DNA of 64,000 nt from Shewanella phaeophyticola (GTDB lineage Bacteria; Pseudomonadota; Gammaproteobacteria; Enterobacterales; Shewanellaceae), in the NCBI RefSeq assembly GCF_025398315.1, contig NZ_JAODOQ010000001.1:1054001-1118000 (forward strand). Direction: 5' to 3'. Below, one piece after another: positions 1 to 9,658 of the stretch (positions are counted from its first letter, which is position 1; the number at the start of each line of letters is the position of its first letter). The translations under genes were made by a program, and so were the position numbers. Under the pieces are notes generated by a model. It did no database searches and was not told the origin of the DNA. It saw only the letters and a list, made by a program, of their open reading frames with translations.

Positions 1-763
1 CCCGCTTGATGTTCACAGCCGAGTTTAATATGCGGTGAAGCTTGACGGTTAATCACATTAGCAAAGTGAGCCAAAGCTTGATCGAGTTGCTCCACCATTA
101 AGTGAGTTGCCCCTTTTTGAGGGCCAAAAATAGCGCTAGCCCCTCGAGGTCACATAATGGATTATCGACATCGCAAGCGACTTCAATTATACATTCACTG
201 ATGTAAGGATGAAGTAAATCAAGGTCGATATTATGCAGTGTTGCTAATGCCGCACCACCCAAAGCAATGTTGTGGCCATTCACATCAGTGAGCTTAGCCC
301 CAAGTGCTTGTATCATACCAGCGCCAGCGTCATTGGTGGCACTGCCACCAAGGCCTAAAATGATATGTTTGATACCATTGTTAAGTGCATCTGCTATTAA
401 CTCACCCACACCATAGCTGGTGGTCAACAGAGGGTTACGTTGAGTTGTTGAGACTAAATGAAGCCCTGATGCCGCAGCCATTTCAATTACGGCTGTGCGG
501 CGGCTATTTGCATCTGCCAGTCCAAGAATGCCGTAAAATGCTTCAACAGGTTCGCCTAATGGGCCTGTGACTTGGCATTCTACAATTTGTCCACCTGTGG
601 CATCAACCATTGCTTGCACTGTGCCTTCACCACCATCGGCCATGGGCACTTTGCAATATTCTATATTAGGGAAAACCTGTTTAAATCCCTGTTCAATGGC
701 GTTAGCAACCTCAAGTGCACTAAGGCTTTCTTTAAACGAGTCTGGTGCAATAACGATTTTCAT
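1..763 (-). CDS. glxK: Glycerate kinase (3' end outside window; one frameshift)
   Basis: Phosphorylates glycerate to phosphoglycerate, a cytosolic step feeding glycolysis. The N-terminus ([16 protein letters not shown]) and the segment around [15 protein letters not shown] are the hallmark motifs of the GarK/GlxK family, which is usually about 380 residues. The first frame stops at position 98, but the conserved reading continues in another frame to the window edge ([18 protein letters not shown]..., then [15 protein letters not shown]). Only one base is missing, near 148-152, inside the expected Gly-Pro codons (GGNCC). The gene is therefore probably intact in the cell and is cut here by the window edge. 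It lies 18 bases downstream of a GntP-type permease on the same strand, which suggests a glycerate utilisation operon. The exact paralogue name is uncertain. Confidence 0.88.
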
Positions 764-781
764 AATAGTCTCTATTAAGGG

Positions 782-2139
782 TTACAGTAAAAATAAGCTG
801 AGGATGTACACAACTATCATTGCGGTGACACCCTGGACTAAGGTTGCTGCAGTTTGTGCGCGATAAGCTTGTTTAACGCTCATGCGGCTAAATTGGGTCA
901 CAACCCAAAAGAAGCTGTCATTGGCGTGTGATACTGTCATTGCGCCAGCCCCAATCGCCATCACGGTCAGTACGCGACCCATTTCAGAATTTAGGCCAAT
1001 ATCACCGAGTAATGGTGCAACTAATGCTGAGGTTGCAACCAGTGCCACGGTTGAAGAACCCTGAGCTGACTTTAACGCACTGGCAACAATGAATGGCATA
1101 AATATACCCACACCTAATGCCGATAAGCTGCTACCTAAAAATGCGCCAATTTCAGTGGCTTTTAACACCGAACCAAATGCACCACCGGCACCGGTGATCA
1201 GTAAAATTGGTGCTGCAACGACAAGCCCCTGGCTGATACGTTCACTAAACTCGGCAATTTTTTTATCGCTTTTTAAAAGTGATAGCGACAATAGCAAACC
1301 AATCATTAAAGCGTTAACCGGTTGGCCTAAAAATACCAATACTGAGAATATACCTTCTTCGCCAAGTGGTTTAGAAGGGAAGTTGGCTATCGACCCTAGG
1401 CAAATAAGTAAAATTGGTACAAAAATAGGGGCAAATGCTTTGGTTGGACTTGGTAGTTTACCGTAAGCGTTTTTAAGGTCATCGAGTTGATCAAGTTGTT
1501 GATTTAACTCTTCTGCGCCTTCACCATCTGGTTCTTCATTTTTAAATCGGTTTGCCCATAACATGCCAGCAAATGCGGCGATTGCAGCAACAAATACACC
1601 CACTGCAATGACTAAACCTAACTGTGACTCTAGGCCTAAGTTACCCGCGGCGGCAATGGGCCTGGTGTTGGCGGTACAAAAGTATGGGTTGCATACAGGC
1701 CAGTCGCTAACGCAACACTCATTGCCACGTTAGACACTTTCATGCGGCTGGCCATTGATTGTTTGAGCGAGTTTAAAATCACAAAACCAGAGTCACAGAA
1801 TACCGGAATAGACACCAGGTAGCCGATGATCGACATGGTTAACGTTGGAAAGCGTTGACCAAACAGTTTGATCACCACTTCTGCCATTGTGATCGCCGCG
1901 CCGCTTTTTTCTAAAATGGTGCCAATGATTGTCCCCAAGACAATCACTAAACCAATATAGCCTAAAATACCGCCAAAACCACCGGTGATGGTTTTCGCGA
2001 TTTCTTGACTAGGCAAACCATAAGCAAAAGCCGCGATAAACGAGGCTAAGATCAATGTTAAGAAAGGGTGTAGTTTAAACTTAGAGGTGGCGACGACGAT
2101 GAACGCAATTACGCCAAGTAGAATTAGTATTAGTCCCAT
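782..2139 (-). CDS. GntP-family permease, probably glycerate/sugar-acid:H+ symporter (one frameshift)
   Basis: A polytopic inner-membrane transporter of the GntP (gluconate permease) family, with many hydrophobic segments from LILILLGVIAFIVV at the N-terminus to the closing helix ending in VVYILSLFLL. The family motif FCDSGFVIL is present at about residue 113. Reading starts at 2139 and the frame breaks near 1656-1662. One base is missing from the Gly-Pro pair in TPGPIAAAGNLGL, after which the second frame runs to 782. Joined length is about 452 residues, normal for the family. It sits between a glycerate kinase and a CdaR/SdaR-type sugar-acid regulator, so glycerate or a related acid is the likely substrate. 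This is inferred from context, not from sequence. Confidence 0.87.
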
Positions 2140-2639
2140 ATATTACTCGTTATTTATACCAATCACATTAATGCTTTATTGTGCTCTGGTTATCATAAGT
2201 TGTTCAATTTATGTCGGATTAATGTTTAAAGGGTTGGCCTTTAACACTAATGTTCGTCACTCAGAATGCTAAAAGCGTTAGGTTTGGCGAGAAGGTAAAT
2301 CACTTTGTTTACGGCAAAGTGACTCAAGCTAACCACTGCAAGGTATATTGGTTTCCACTAATAAAGAACGTGCCTCTATTGGTAGCGCAATGATGCAGAG
2401 ATTAGACTCACAAAAAGCCAAATATAACGATGCCTCCAAGCCTCCGTATTGATTAACTTAATTTGAATCCCCATTACATGATCAAGTCATTAGTACGGTT
2501 GGTATTATTATTGTTTGAAGGTAGAAAGTACTCAATAATAGTAAATCATTAAGCTTAAATAGCTTTGTTCGTTTGCACCAACTGAGTGGCTATTAGTATT
2601 GATTTGTTGTGCGTTTGCACAAAATTAAGCGTAGGCGAG
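2140..2639. other. 500-base gap between permease and regulator, with a possible coding remnant
   Basis: No complete gene is seen. About 2350-2452 on the plus strand reads as a short open stretch (LVSTNKERASIGSAMMQRLD..., ending at a TGA) with protein-like composition but no start codon or recognisable family; it may be a decayed gene end. The first bases after the permease start (TATACCAATCACATTAAT, about 2154) resemble the outer end of the repeat found at 32557. The gap presumably also contains the permease promoter. Confidence 0.35.
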
Positions 2640-3796
2640 TTATTCAGGCTGATGGATTAATTGACCTAGGTATAAACTGAGTAAGCCATTGAAATTATGT
2701 AAGTCTACATTAGTAATCGATTGTATTTTATCAAGGCGATAGCGCAGGGTGTTACGATGAATAAACAAACTTTTGGCACAAGCCTGTAAATCACCTAAAT
2801 GTTCTAAGTATGCTGCTAAGGTTTTTTGCAGTTGTTGGTTGTTATCAGCTTCGATCAATTTTTGATACGGCACCTGCAAGGGCATTACCACGCCAATGAT
2901 GGCGCAACCCTGAAAGCAGCACTTGTAAGCTGTAGTCTTGATATAAATATTTGCTCTTATTGGGGTGATATTTTTTACCTATGTCGAGTGTTTCTTCTCG
3001 CGGTGCGGTAAGAATATGTAATGCCTAAGTCACCGCTAAAATAATGCCCTAATGAGATATGCAAGCTCAGTTGCATATTAGCCGGTAAACGTTTGAGTAA
3101 TTTATCTATGCGTTGGCTTTCAAGTTCAGGGTCAAATTGTTTACCGTCTAAAAAAGCGGGCTTTAAAATGACAAGCTGGGTTAATGATGTCATGGCGATT
3201 AGGTTATCGCGCATTGGATTTTGCAGTAAATACATCACTTGTTTGAGGGCTTGATTATCTTGCTGAAAAGACGGGTTATTGCTGTCTAATTCGATAATTG
3301 CAGCCACTCTTGGCATCGATAAATCAATGCCTAATTGTAATGCCCATTGTTTTAGCGAGGGGAGTTCTGCTTCGCTGGCCACAATAAACTGCGAGATAAA
3401 CTCTTCTTTTTGTCGGTTTTGCCATTGGAGTTGTTCTTGAAGGTTTGCTTGTTCAACAATCATTTCGGCGGTCATTTTTAGTAACTCACCATAATGACTC
3501 AAGCTTTCTGGCTCACCTGTTATGCCTATCACGCCAACCACTTGCCCTTGATAATGTAACGGCAAATTAAGCCCAGGTTTAACGCCGTGCAGTGTTGAGG
3601 CTATGGCTTGACTAATTTCGACATTACGATTTTGACTGATGGCTAATAAAGCACCTTCATGAATGGAGCCAATTCGATGTTTTTCACCTGAACCAAGGAT
3701 CACAGCTTGAGCGTTCATGACATTGATATTGTGGCCGATTATTTTCATGGTTCGGTCGACAATCTTGTTCGCAATATCCGTGTCTATTTGAAGCAT
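2640..3796 (-). CDS. cdaR: CdaR/SdaR-family sugar-diacid/glycerate regulator (two frameshifts)
   Basis: Transcriptional activator of sugar-acid or glycerate genes. The N-terminal half (about residues 5-130) is the putative sugar-acid recognition domain, with the motif NLPLHYQGQVVGVIGITG. The C-terminal end carries the PucR-type helix-turn-helix SLFIHRNTLRYRLDKI. The reading is broken twice. Near 2990 an extra A appears to sit in an A-run (SYRTARRTLDIG expected, as in E. coli CdaR). Near 2869-2874 GGCACC appears where GGACC is expected (ALAGPYQKL). Joined length is about 385 residues, the normal size. It lies next to the permease and kinase, its probable targets. The start at 3796 (MLQIDTDIANKIVDRTMKIIG) matches the family. 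Confidence 0.87.
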
Positions 3797-4127
3797 AATG
3801 CCCTCGAGTATTCCTCTAATGATGTTATCAAGAGGTCGTTAATAATTAAGCTATTTTTGTCAACGCGACACCATACTAATCGTTTGTTTGATAATGGGTT
3901 ATACCATAACAACAGCCGCAGAGCAGACGATGTGTTTTATGATAACGTATGTTGGATAGAGTGTAACAATCAATGTAAAAAAATATGCTGAGCGTAACGT
4001 GCAGGGCAGTGGAGAGGCAATAAAATGTGGGCACATCCTTTTGCCCAAATTTCAATCACAAGTCATTCAACTGTTAATGTAATGTTAATTGCAACTTGTT
4101 TGCAAGCTTTATGTATTGGCAGCTAAA

Positions 4128-4156
4128 AAATACCAGCATTTAACATGCTGGTATTT
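4128..4156 (-). terminator. Rho-independent terminator downstream of mtrB
   Basis: Perfect 12-base inverted arms (AAATACCAGCAT / ATGCTGGTATTT) around a 5-base loop, followed on the minus strand by a run of six T. It lies about 80 bases past the mtrB stop and probably ends the mtrCAB transcript. Confidence 0.8.
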
Positions 4157-4196
4157 AATAACCGAAGTAGTACGCGATTACGCATTATTTTTTCTT

Positions 4197-4220
4197 GTGA
4201 CGGTCACTAAAGACCGTTAC
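4197..4220 (-). other. Second hairpin just after mtrB
   Basis: Arms GTGACGGTC and GACCGTTAC pair over nine bases with one G-U, with a 6-base loop, starting 13 bases past the mtrB stop. There is no T-run on either side comparable to the terminator at 4128, so it may be an RNA-stabilising 3' structure rather than a terminator. The rest of the gap from 3797 to 4232 shows no gene. Confidence 0.4.
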
Positions 4221-4232
4221 AAGATGCAGCGA

Positions 4233-6320
4233 CTATAAGCGATAAGTCATACTCAGCATCACCATATGTGCGGTGTAATCATGATCTACATTGCCAAAAC
4301 TGACCACATTCCAGATGGTGTCTGCGCTGATGTCATTAGATGCGTCATTATCAAGATAGTTTTCCATTTGGTAGTCAACACGAACACTCATGTTGTCTGT
4401 AGCTTGATATTCACCATATAAGTTAAGGTTATGTACTTTTGCAAAATAGTCGCCGTAATCACCGGTTACCCCTTGGCTGACTTGAGTGGTACTGTCAGAG
4501 TCTGAGTAGGTGTAATCTAGGCCGAGCTTGAGTCGACTGTCCATTAAGTTTCTGTAGCTGATACCAGCGCCAATATAATCAATGGTGTCTTCAATATCAG
4601 CCTGCCAGTTTGCGACACTGAAACTTGAGCTACCCGATTGTTCAGACTCAATGGTTTGGTGGTTATAAAACGCATTCAGTGATACATCGGCATTAACGGC
4701 ATAATGGACATTGACATCATAATAAGTGTCGGTTGACTCCGTTAAGCCAATTTCTGTGTCGGTGTAATCGTCTAGGGAGTAGCGAGCACCAAAGTCGACG
4801 GTTAAGTCTGTTAATGGCGTATGGCTAAATCGAGCTTCAATTTGACTGCGGTCACGATCGGCAAGATAGTAACGGCGTAATAGGGCATTTTGTTCAGTGG
4901 ATGAGGTTTCAGATGCTTGATATTCTGAGCCATCGCGTTGGCTAAAGCTGCCTTTAAACCACATATTCCACTTGTCGAAACTGTTTACCCGCACACGAGC
5001 CCACAGGTTATTTTCGTCGGTGGTTTCTCGATCTTGGTAGCTGCGTTCATCCCGTTCAAAGTCGTAACCGGCATCCAGTTTAATTCCCTGAGAGATCCGG
5101 TAGTCAGCAGACAATTTTGCTCGTTGAGTGGTAAGGTCGTAAGGGGTGTTGTATTCAGCTTCACCAGTGACATCATTGATGCTGATTTGAGTCCATTGCT
5201 CTATTTGAGTTTTATTGTCTCTGTCGTTGTAATCATAACTACCACTGACTCGCCATTCACGGTTAAGTCGGGTCGTCGCTTTAAGGGTCATGCCAGTGAT
5301 ATCGACTTTGGCGTCGATACTTTCAGCCGGTAAATCATAACCATAACCTATGCTGGTGAGTGATTGATCTTGGGTCATTTGACCAATAAGTAAACGACCG
5401 CTTAAGTTGGTTTTAGCCAGATTATATTGACCTAATAAAGACACTGTATGCGCTTCGTTATCAGGATCTAATGACATATAGCCGCTTGTTTGAGCGCCAA
5501 AAGTTGGGTTAAAGGCACTGTCGAATCCTAGTTGGCTATTGTCATTTTTAAAGACTGAACCAGTATAATTAAGGCTAGTAAACCAGTTGTCGCCTTTAAG
5601 TTTAATGCCAGCATTTAGGATATCAGTGGTGTAATCAACGGGCTCGGCTAACATCATCGATTGGTTATAAATACTGCCTGATGTTGTTTTAGTGCCGGTT
5701 TTATCTTCACGTTGAAAATTCACATAAGTTGTTAATAGTGATTCGGTTTGGTACTCAACGCCCATGCCATAACGGTCACGGTTTAACGATAACTCTAATG
5801 GATTTAAGCTACTGTTGAGCATGGTCATGTCAGGGCTTGAGCCTGCTGTTACCCAATTATCTGGCAGCGTGAGGTAGTCGCTACCGATTTGTTGGTACGG
5901 GCTTAACGCACTGTTCGACTCATAATGGGCAAATGTGCGGTAATTGACATTGATGTTATACACACCTTGTTTACCCACATCGATGTCCATGCGGCCATTG
6001 TCCATCCCCAAATTATGGGCATTAACATTGGCTTGATAGCCTTTTTCGCCGCGGTAACGAATATCGGCATCAACTTTTCCTGTTACTTCATTACTGCTGT
6101 TAAATGCATTGGCTGAATAAATATCATCTTCACTGTTGTATGCAATACCTGCGCTAATGCTACCGGTCGTACCGGTTTCGACCACGCAGCGTTTGCATTT
6201 CCAGGCATCAAATTTTACCGAGTCTGTTTTTGCGTTGGCTAGGCCATAACCTTGTGCTAGCACGCCAAAACTGCAACTAGACAATAGGGCTAAGGTGATG
6301 AGGTTTATTTTTGTATTCAT
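4233..6320 (-). CDS. mtrB: Outer-membrane beta-barrel of the metal-reduction conduit, MtrB
   Basis: MtrB forms the outer-membrane porin sheath that lets the periplasmic decaheme MtrA touch the surface cytochrome MtrC, so electrons can cross to extracellular metals. The protein has 695 residues, close to the usual 697. It has a signal peptide (about residues 1-22, ending VLA-QG) and the diagnostic CXXC pair at Cys42 and Cys45 (WKCKRC). A long series of alternating polar/hydrophobic strands follows, ending in MLSMTYRL as in barrel proteins. The reading frame is intact. The start is preceded by a Shine-Dalgarno-like AAGGAG (the start lies 12 bases after the mtrA stop). It is co-transcribed with mtrC and mtrA. 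MtrE/DmsF paralogues look similar, but the neighbours argue for MtrB. Confidence 0.93.
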   Translation of the reverse strand: MNTKINLITLALLSSCSFGVLAQGYGLANAKTDSVKFDAWKCKRCVVETGTTGSISAGIAYNSEDDIYSANAFNSSNEVTGKVDADIRYRGEKGYQANVNAHNLGMDNGRMDIDVGKQGVYNINVNYRTFAHYESNSALSPYQQIGSDYLTLPDNWVTAGSSPDMTMLNSSLNPLELSLNRDRYGMGVEYQTESLLTTYVNFQREDKTGTKTTSGSIYNQSMMLAEPVDYTTDILNAGIKLKGDNWFTSLNYTGSVFKNDNSQLGFDSAFNPTFGAQTSGYMSLDPDNEAHTVSLLGQYNLAKTNLSGRLLIGQMTQDQSLTSIGYGYDLPAESIDAKVDITGMTLKATTRLNREWRVSGSYDYNDRDNKTQIEQWTQISINDVTGEAEYNTPYDLTTQRAKLSADYRISQGIKLDAGYDFERDERSYQDRETTDENNLWARVRVNSFDKWNMWFKGSFSQRDGSEYQASETSSTEQNALLRRYYLADRDRSQIEARFSHTPLTDLTVDFGARYSLDDYTDTEIGLTESTDTYYDVNVHYAVNADVSLNAFYNHQTIESEQSGSSSFSVANWQADIEDTIDYIGAGISYRNLMDSRLKLGLDYTYSDSDSTTQVSQGVTGDYGDYFAKVHNLNLYGEYQATDNMSVRVDYQMENYLDNDASNDISADTIWNVVSFGNVDHDYTAHMVMLSMTYRL

Positions 6321-6332
6321 TTTGTTATCTCC

Positions 6333-7320
6333 TTAGCGCTGCAATAACTTGCCAGATGGATGGTTAGAACCATGCACTTGGCTATGACAGTTTAAGCAGC
6401 TTCGGCCACCGGTAAATGCATTGTCATTAACCGAAGAACCCATGCTGGTATTGCCTAAATAAGCACTGCTTGTATGACCGTCGCCTGAGTGACATTGCTG
6501 ACATAATTGAGGAGCACGAGTTTTTAGCATTGCATCGTTTACTGAACCATGAGGATTATGGCAATTAACGCAATTCTCGGTCACGGGTGCATGCTCCCAC
6601 AGCTTTGGCCACGTTTCTCGGCATGACAGCTATAACAGGTTTCATTGACGGTAGGTTGTACTAGGTCATCATCACTTAAGCTGCCATGTGGATTATGACA
6701 GTCACTACAAGTCATTTGGTTCCATTTCATGGGATGACTGCTGCGCTTGTTCATGTCAGCTTTTTGCTTAGTGTGACAGCTTGTACACACGTCCATCTCA
6801 GTTTGCTTTGATAATACTGGGTCGTGAGACGCATGTACATTATGACAAGAGGCACAGGCAACATCGCCACTGGCATGATGGCTGCTTTCCCATGACATAC
6901 GCTTATCGTCAGTATGACAGCTCATACAAACACTGTTTTGTTTGTCTGCGGCTAGGGTTGAATCAGGCCAAAGGTAATCATTGGCTCTTTACCGCCTCGA
7001 TTATGTGAACCTAATGAGCCATGGCATGCTTCACATTGCAGGCCGGCCATTGGGCTTTTTGATGAGTCGATTGAACCATGAACACCTTTAAAGAGATCCA
7101 TGACTTTTTCTGATTTTTTATGGCACATTAAACAAGAATCTGCGCCTTTAGGGGAATATTTACCTTCAGCAAATTTTTTATCAAGCGTGGCTTCAACTTC
7201 TGCTGGGGTCATTTTTGCGTCCCATTTAGCCGCGTGTACTGGATTTGATAAAAATAAGGCAGATGCCGTAAGGCTAAGTAAGGCAAAGAGTAGAGTATTT
7301 ATTTGATTTGTGGTCTTCAT
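6333..7320 (-). CDS. mtrA: Periplasmic decaheme c-type cytochrome MtrA (two frameshifts)
   Basis: MtrA carries electrons through the MtrB barrel. The start at 7320 gives a clear signal peptide ([17 protein letters not shown]..., cleavage near VHA-AKW). Ten CXXCH haem sites are found when three frames are joined: CLMCH, CEACH, CMSCH, CASCH, CTSCH, CSDCH, CYSCH, CVNCH, CQQCH, CLNCH. The C-terminal text ([18 protein letters not shown]) is very close to my memory of the S. oneidensis protein. One base is missing near 6966-6969 (expected [13 protein letters not shown]) and one near 6607-6610 (expected [11 protein letters not shown]). Both lie in Gly-Pro codons, expected GGNCC. I treat the gene as functional with consensus errors; if the breaks were real, metal respiration would be lost. 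Confidence 0.92.
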
Positions 7321-7417
7321 AAGTAGACTTCCTAATTTGTCCATTTTGATGATCAACAGTTTGATAAAGTAAGTCATAGCATGGGAGATAAGTCAGGCTT
7401 ATCTCCCATTGAACAAA

Positions 7418-9376
7418 TTAAAATTTAACTTCGGTGTGATTTTCAATGCTTGGTGCGTGGCAGTAGAAACACGTTTCAAGTTGCGCGGCATCATTGGCTT
7501 CTTGGTAACTACCGTTAACAATAGCACCTTGACTAGTTGCATGTTGAGCGATGTCGTCAAAGCCATGGCAAGATGCACAAGTAGCTGTAATCGGTGTGGT
7601 ATATAGACCAGCAGAAGTAGCAAGTGCCCCTTTTAGTTTGAACGCATCAAGGTTGAAGTCGTCATGACATTGAGTACAGTCTTTAATAATGTCTTGTTCG
7701 CCATGCACACTGTGCAGTTTCATTTCAAGCGCGCCTTGGTTGCCGCCTGAAGCGTAAGTGCCGTCAGGAGTATGACAAGTCACACATCCATCAACACCCA
7801 CAGTAACCTCACCGTTTAGTTCACGACCTAGTTGTTCTGTCATGATAAAGCCTGCGTGGTAACCTTTATGTAGCTCGAAGGTTTCACCGTGGCAGCTTTC
7901 ACATGCACTGAAATTAACTGAGTCAATATGGCGGTAGCTCGGAGTATCACCAGATAATGTACCGTGTGCAAGTTCTGCTTTCATGCTGGTGGTGTCAACA
8001 CCGTCTACACAGTCAACAGCTTCGGTACCATCGTTACACATTTCTAGGCCGATAAAGCTAAATGCGGTATCGGTATCACCACTACCAAAAGGCAGTGAGT
8101 CAATGTTGTAAACCAATTTGCCGTCAGTCACGCTAACGTCAGTTTGAAGTTCACCTCCATTAACGAGGTCTTTAGTGATTTTAGCTAATCCACTACCTGG
8201 GCTTGCGTTGTATCCCATAATTGGGAAGTTTGGCTCAACGTTGGTAATAGTTTCGATGCGTTGGATTTTACTGATTAAGCTGCTTGCATCAATGGCTGTG
8301 CCGCTAGAGTCAGTAATGGTAAGCGATAAGGTTGCTGACATGTCGGCATCCGTTGCTTTATTTGCAACAAGTGTTGCATCCATACCGTATAGGTTGATAA
8401 AGCTTTGTTTGTCGCTAAATGCTGAGATGTGTAATGTTTCTGTCCAGCTAGCATTATGACAGGCAACACAGTTTGAGTTATCAGCTTGTTGTGAGTGACC
8501 ATCACCTGCTTCAAAGTCAATCTCAGTATGACAGCTGCTACAGGTTTCCATGGTAGGAATGCGTGACCAGTTTTCCCATTCTGCTAAGTCTTCAGATTCT
8601 ACATGGCAATTAGTACAGTTGTCTTGCACAATGGCATAAGCTGCTTCTGCGCTTTTATCAAGATTGCTACCATACATTTTGGCGTCGTTGTGAACATTGT
8701 GGATCAGGTGGCCAAAGTCGACTTGTACTTTATCTTTTTCGACGGCCATTTCGTTAGTGTGACAACTGAGACAGGTGGTTAAATCGGTATAGCTGTGGTA
8801 AATGCTTTCGCCTTCAGCATGACAGGTATTACATGTGGCATCGCTGACAACGTTTTTAGTGTAAGTTGCGTCATTACCTTCACCGTCAAAGTCTTCGGTG
8901 ATTTCAGCTCTAGGTGACGTGCTGATACCGTCAAGTAAGGTTGAAGCGCTAGAAATAACGTTGTAGCGTTGAGTTAGTTCTGGGTTGAAGTTTTCGACGT
9001 CGATGGTAAAGGTATATTTACCGTTACCTAAATCAGTAAATGCGTCTTGCGAACCAATATATTGCCATTGCGCAGCATTACCTGCACCAGATGCGCCAGC
9101 TGGAATAAGCTGAACCACTTTTTTAACTTCTAATTCTGTGAGACCAGCAATCGGTAAATCACTTTCGTTGGTGGCAAATACCGTTACGGTTGGTTTGCTG
9201 TCCTGATAAGTCACATCGGTAATATCAAGGTTTAATGTTTGGATTGTTTCAGCTGGTTCGCCACCAGGGTTACCTGCGTCGCCATCTTCACCGTCACTAC
9301 CGCTGCCGCAACCTACCAGTGTCATTGATGCTGACATAGCAAGTAATAATGCAATTTTTGTGTGTTTTATATTCAT
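7418..9376 (-). CDS. mtrC: Surface decaheme lipoprotein cytochrome, MtrC
   Basis: Outer-membrane, cell-surface cytochrome that passes electrons from MtrAB to minerals or flavins. From the ATG at 9376 the protein has about 652 residues (MtrC is about 670). It has a lipoprotein signal with lipobox LVGC (Cys23), then a Gly/Asp/Ser-rich linker, two clusters of five CXXCH motifs (ten in total), and between them a C-X8-C pair (CNDGTEAVDC). That pair matches the disulfide known in this family's third domain. Two adjacent ATGs occur at 9379 and 9376; I prefer the second, seven bases after AGGGA. The frame is intact. It lies upstream of mtrA and mtrB on the same strand and is separated from omcA by a terminator, so it probably has its own promoter. 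Confidence 0.9.
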   Translation of the reverse strand: MNIKHTKIALLLAMSASMTLVGCGSGSDGEDGDAGNPGGEPAETIQTLNLDITDVTYQDSKPTVTVFATNESDLPIAGLTELEVKKVVQLIPAGASGAGNAAQWQYIGSQDAFTDLGNGKYTFTIDVENFNPELTQRYNVISSASTLLDGISTSPRAEITEDFDGEGNDATYTKNVVSDATCNTCHAEGESIYHSYTDLTTCLSCHTNEMAVEKDKVQVDFGHLIHNVHNDAKMYGSNLDKSAEAAYAIVQDNCTNCHVESEDLAEWENWSRIPTMETCSSCHTEIDFEAGDGHSQQADNSNCVACHNASWTETLHISAFSDKQSFINLYGMDATLVANKATDADMSATLSLTITDSSGTAIDASSLISKIQRIETITNVEPNFPIMGYNASPGSGLAKITKDLVNGGELQTDVSVTDGKLVYNIDSLPFGSGDTDTAFSFIGLEMCNDGTEAVDCVDGVDTTSMKAELAHGTLSGDTPSYRHIDSVNFSACESCHGETFELHKGYHAGFIMTEQLGRELNGEVTVGVDGCVTCHTPDGTYASGGNQGALEMKLHSVHGEQDIIKDCTQCHDDFNLDAFKLKGALATSAGLYTTPITATCASCHGFDDIAQHATSQGAIVNGSYQEANDAAQLETCFYCHAPSIENHTEVKF

Positions 9377-9520
9377 CATATTGTCCCTGCAAAGGTCATC
9401 CATCTAACTTACTGGCAGTATGTTCTGCGATATTGATATCAGTTAAGTTGATGTAAATAATTTTCCCAACACTAAGACTACTTTACAATCAACAAGACGT
9501 CTGTAAGGCGAACGCAATAG

Positions 9521-9536
9521 TGTGATGATGATCAGG
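9521..9536 (-). promoter_or_regulatory. Possible CRP site upstream of mtrC
   Basis: On the minus strand this reads CCTGA-N6-TCACA, eight of ten matches to TGTGA-N6-TCACA. It lies about 145 bases upstream of the mtrC start. CRP is known to control anaerobic respiration genes in Shewanella; that this site is used is inference. Confidence 0.4.
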
Positions 9537-9594
9537 CTATTATTAAAGGTATATATTAAATAATGCTTTATGGTATATTAATTGTTCGTTATAT

Positions 9595-9629
9595 AAAAAA
9601 GACCCTAATTTTTAATTGGGGTCTTTTTT
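9595..9629 (-). terminator. Terminator between omcA and mtrC
   Basis: Sixteen-base arms (AAAAAAGACCCTAATT / AATTGGGGTCTTTTTT, one G-U) with a 3-base loop and flanking A/T runs. It starts 30 bases past the omcA stop, so omcA transcription probably ends here rather than reading into mtrCAB. Confidence 0.85.
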
Positions 9630-9658
9630 AATATTTCTAGATTAATCAGATGTTAAAT

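Noticed and set aside
1089-1466. 125-residue plus-strand reading frame inside the permease
   Set aside because: Antisense shadow of a membrane protein gene; no start signal or homologous features.
6333-7320. Three separate small multihaem cytochromes
   Set aside because: The pieces join into one MtrA with ten haem sites and family-length spacing.
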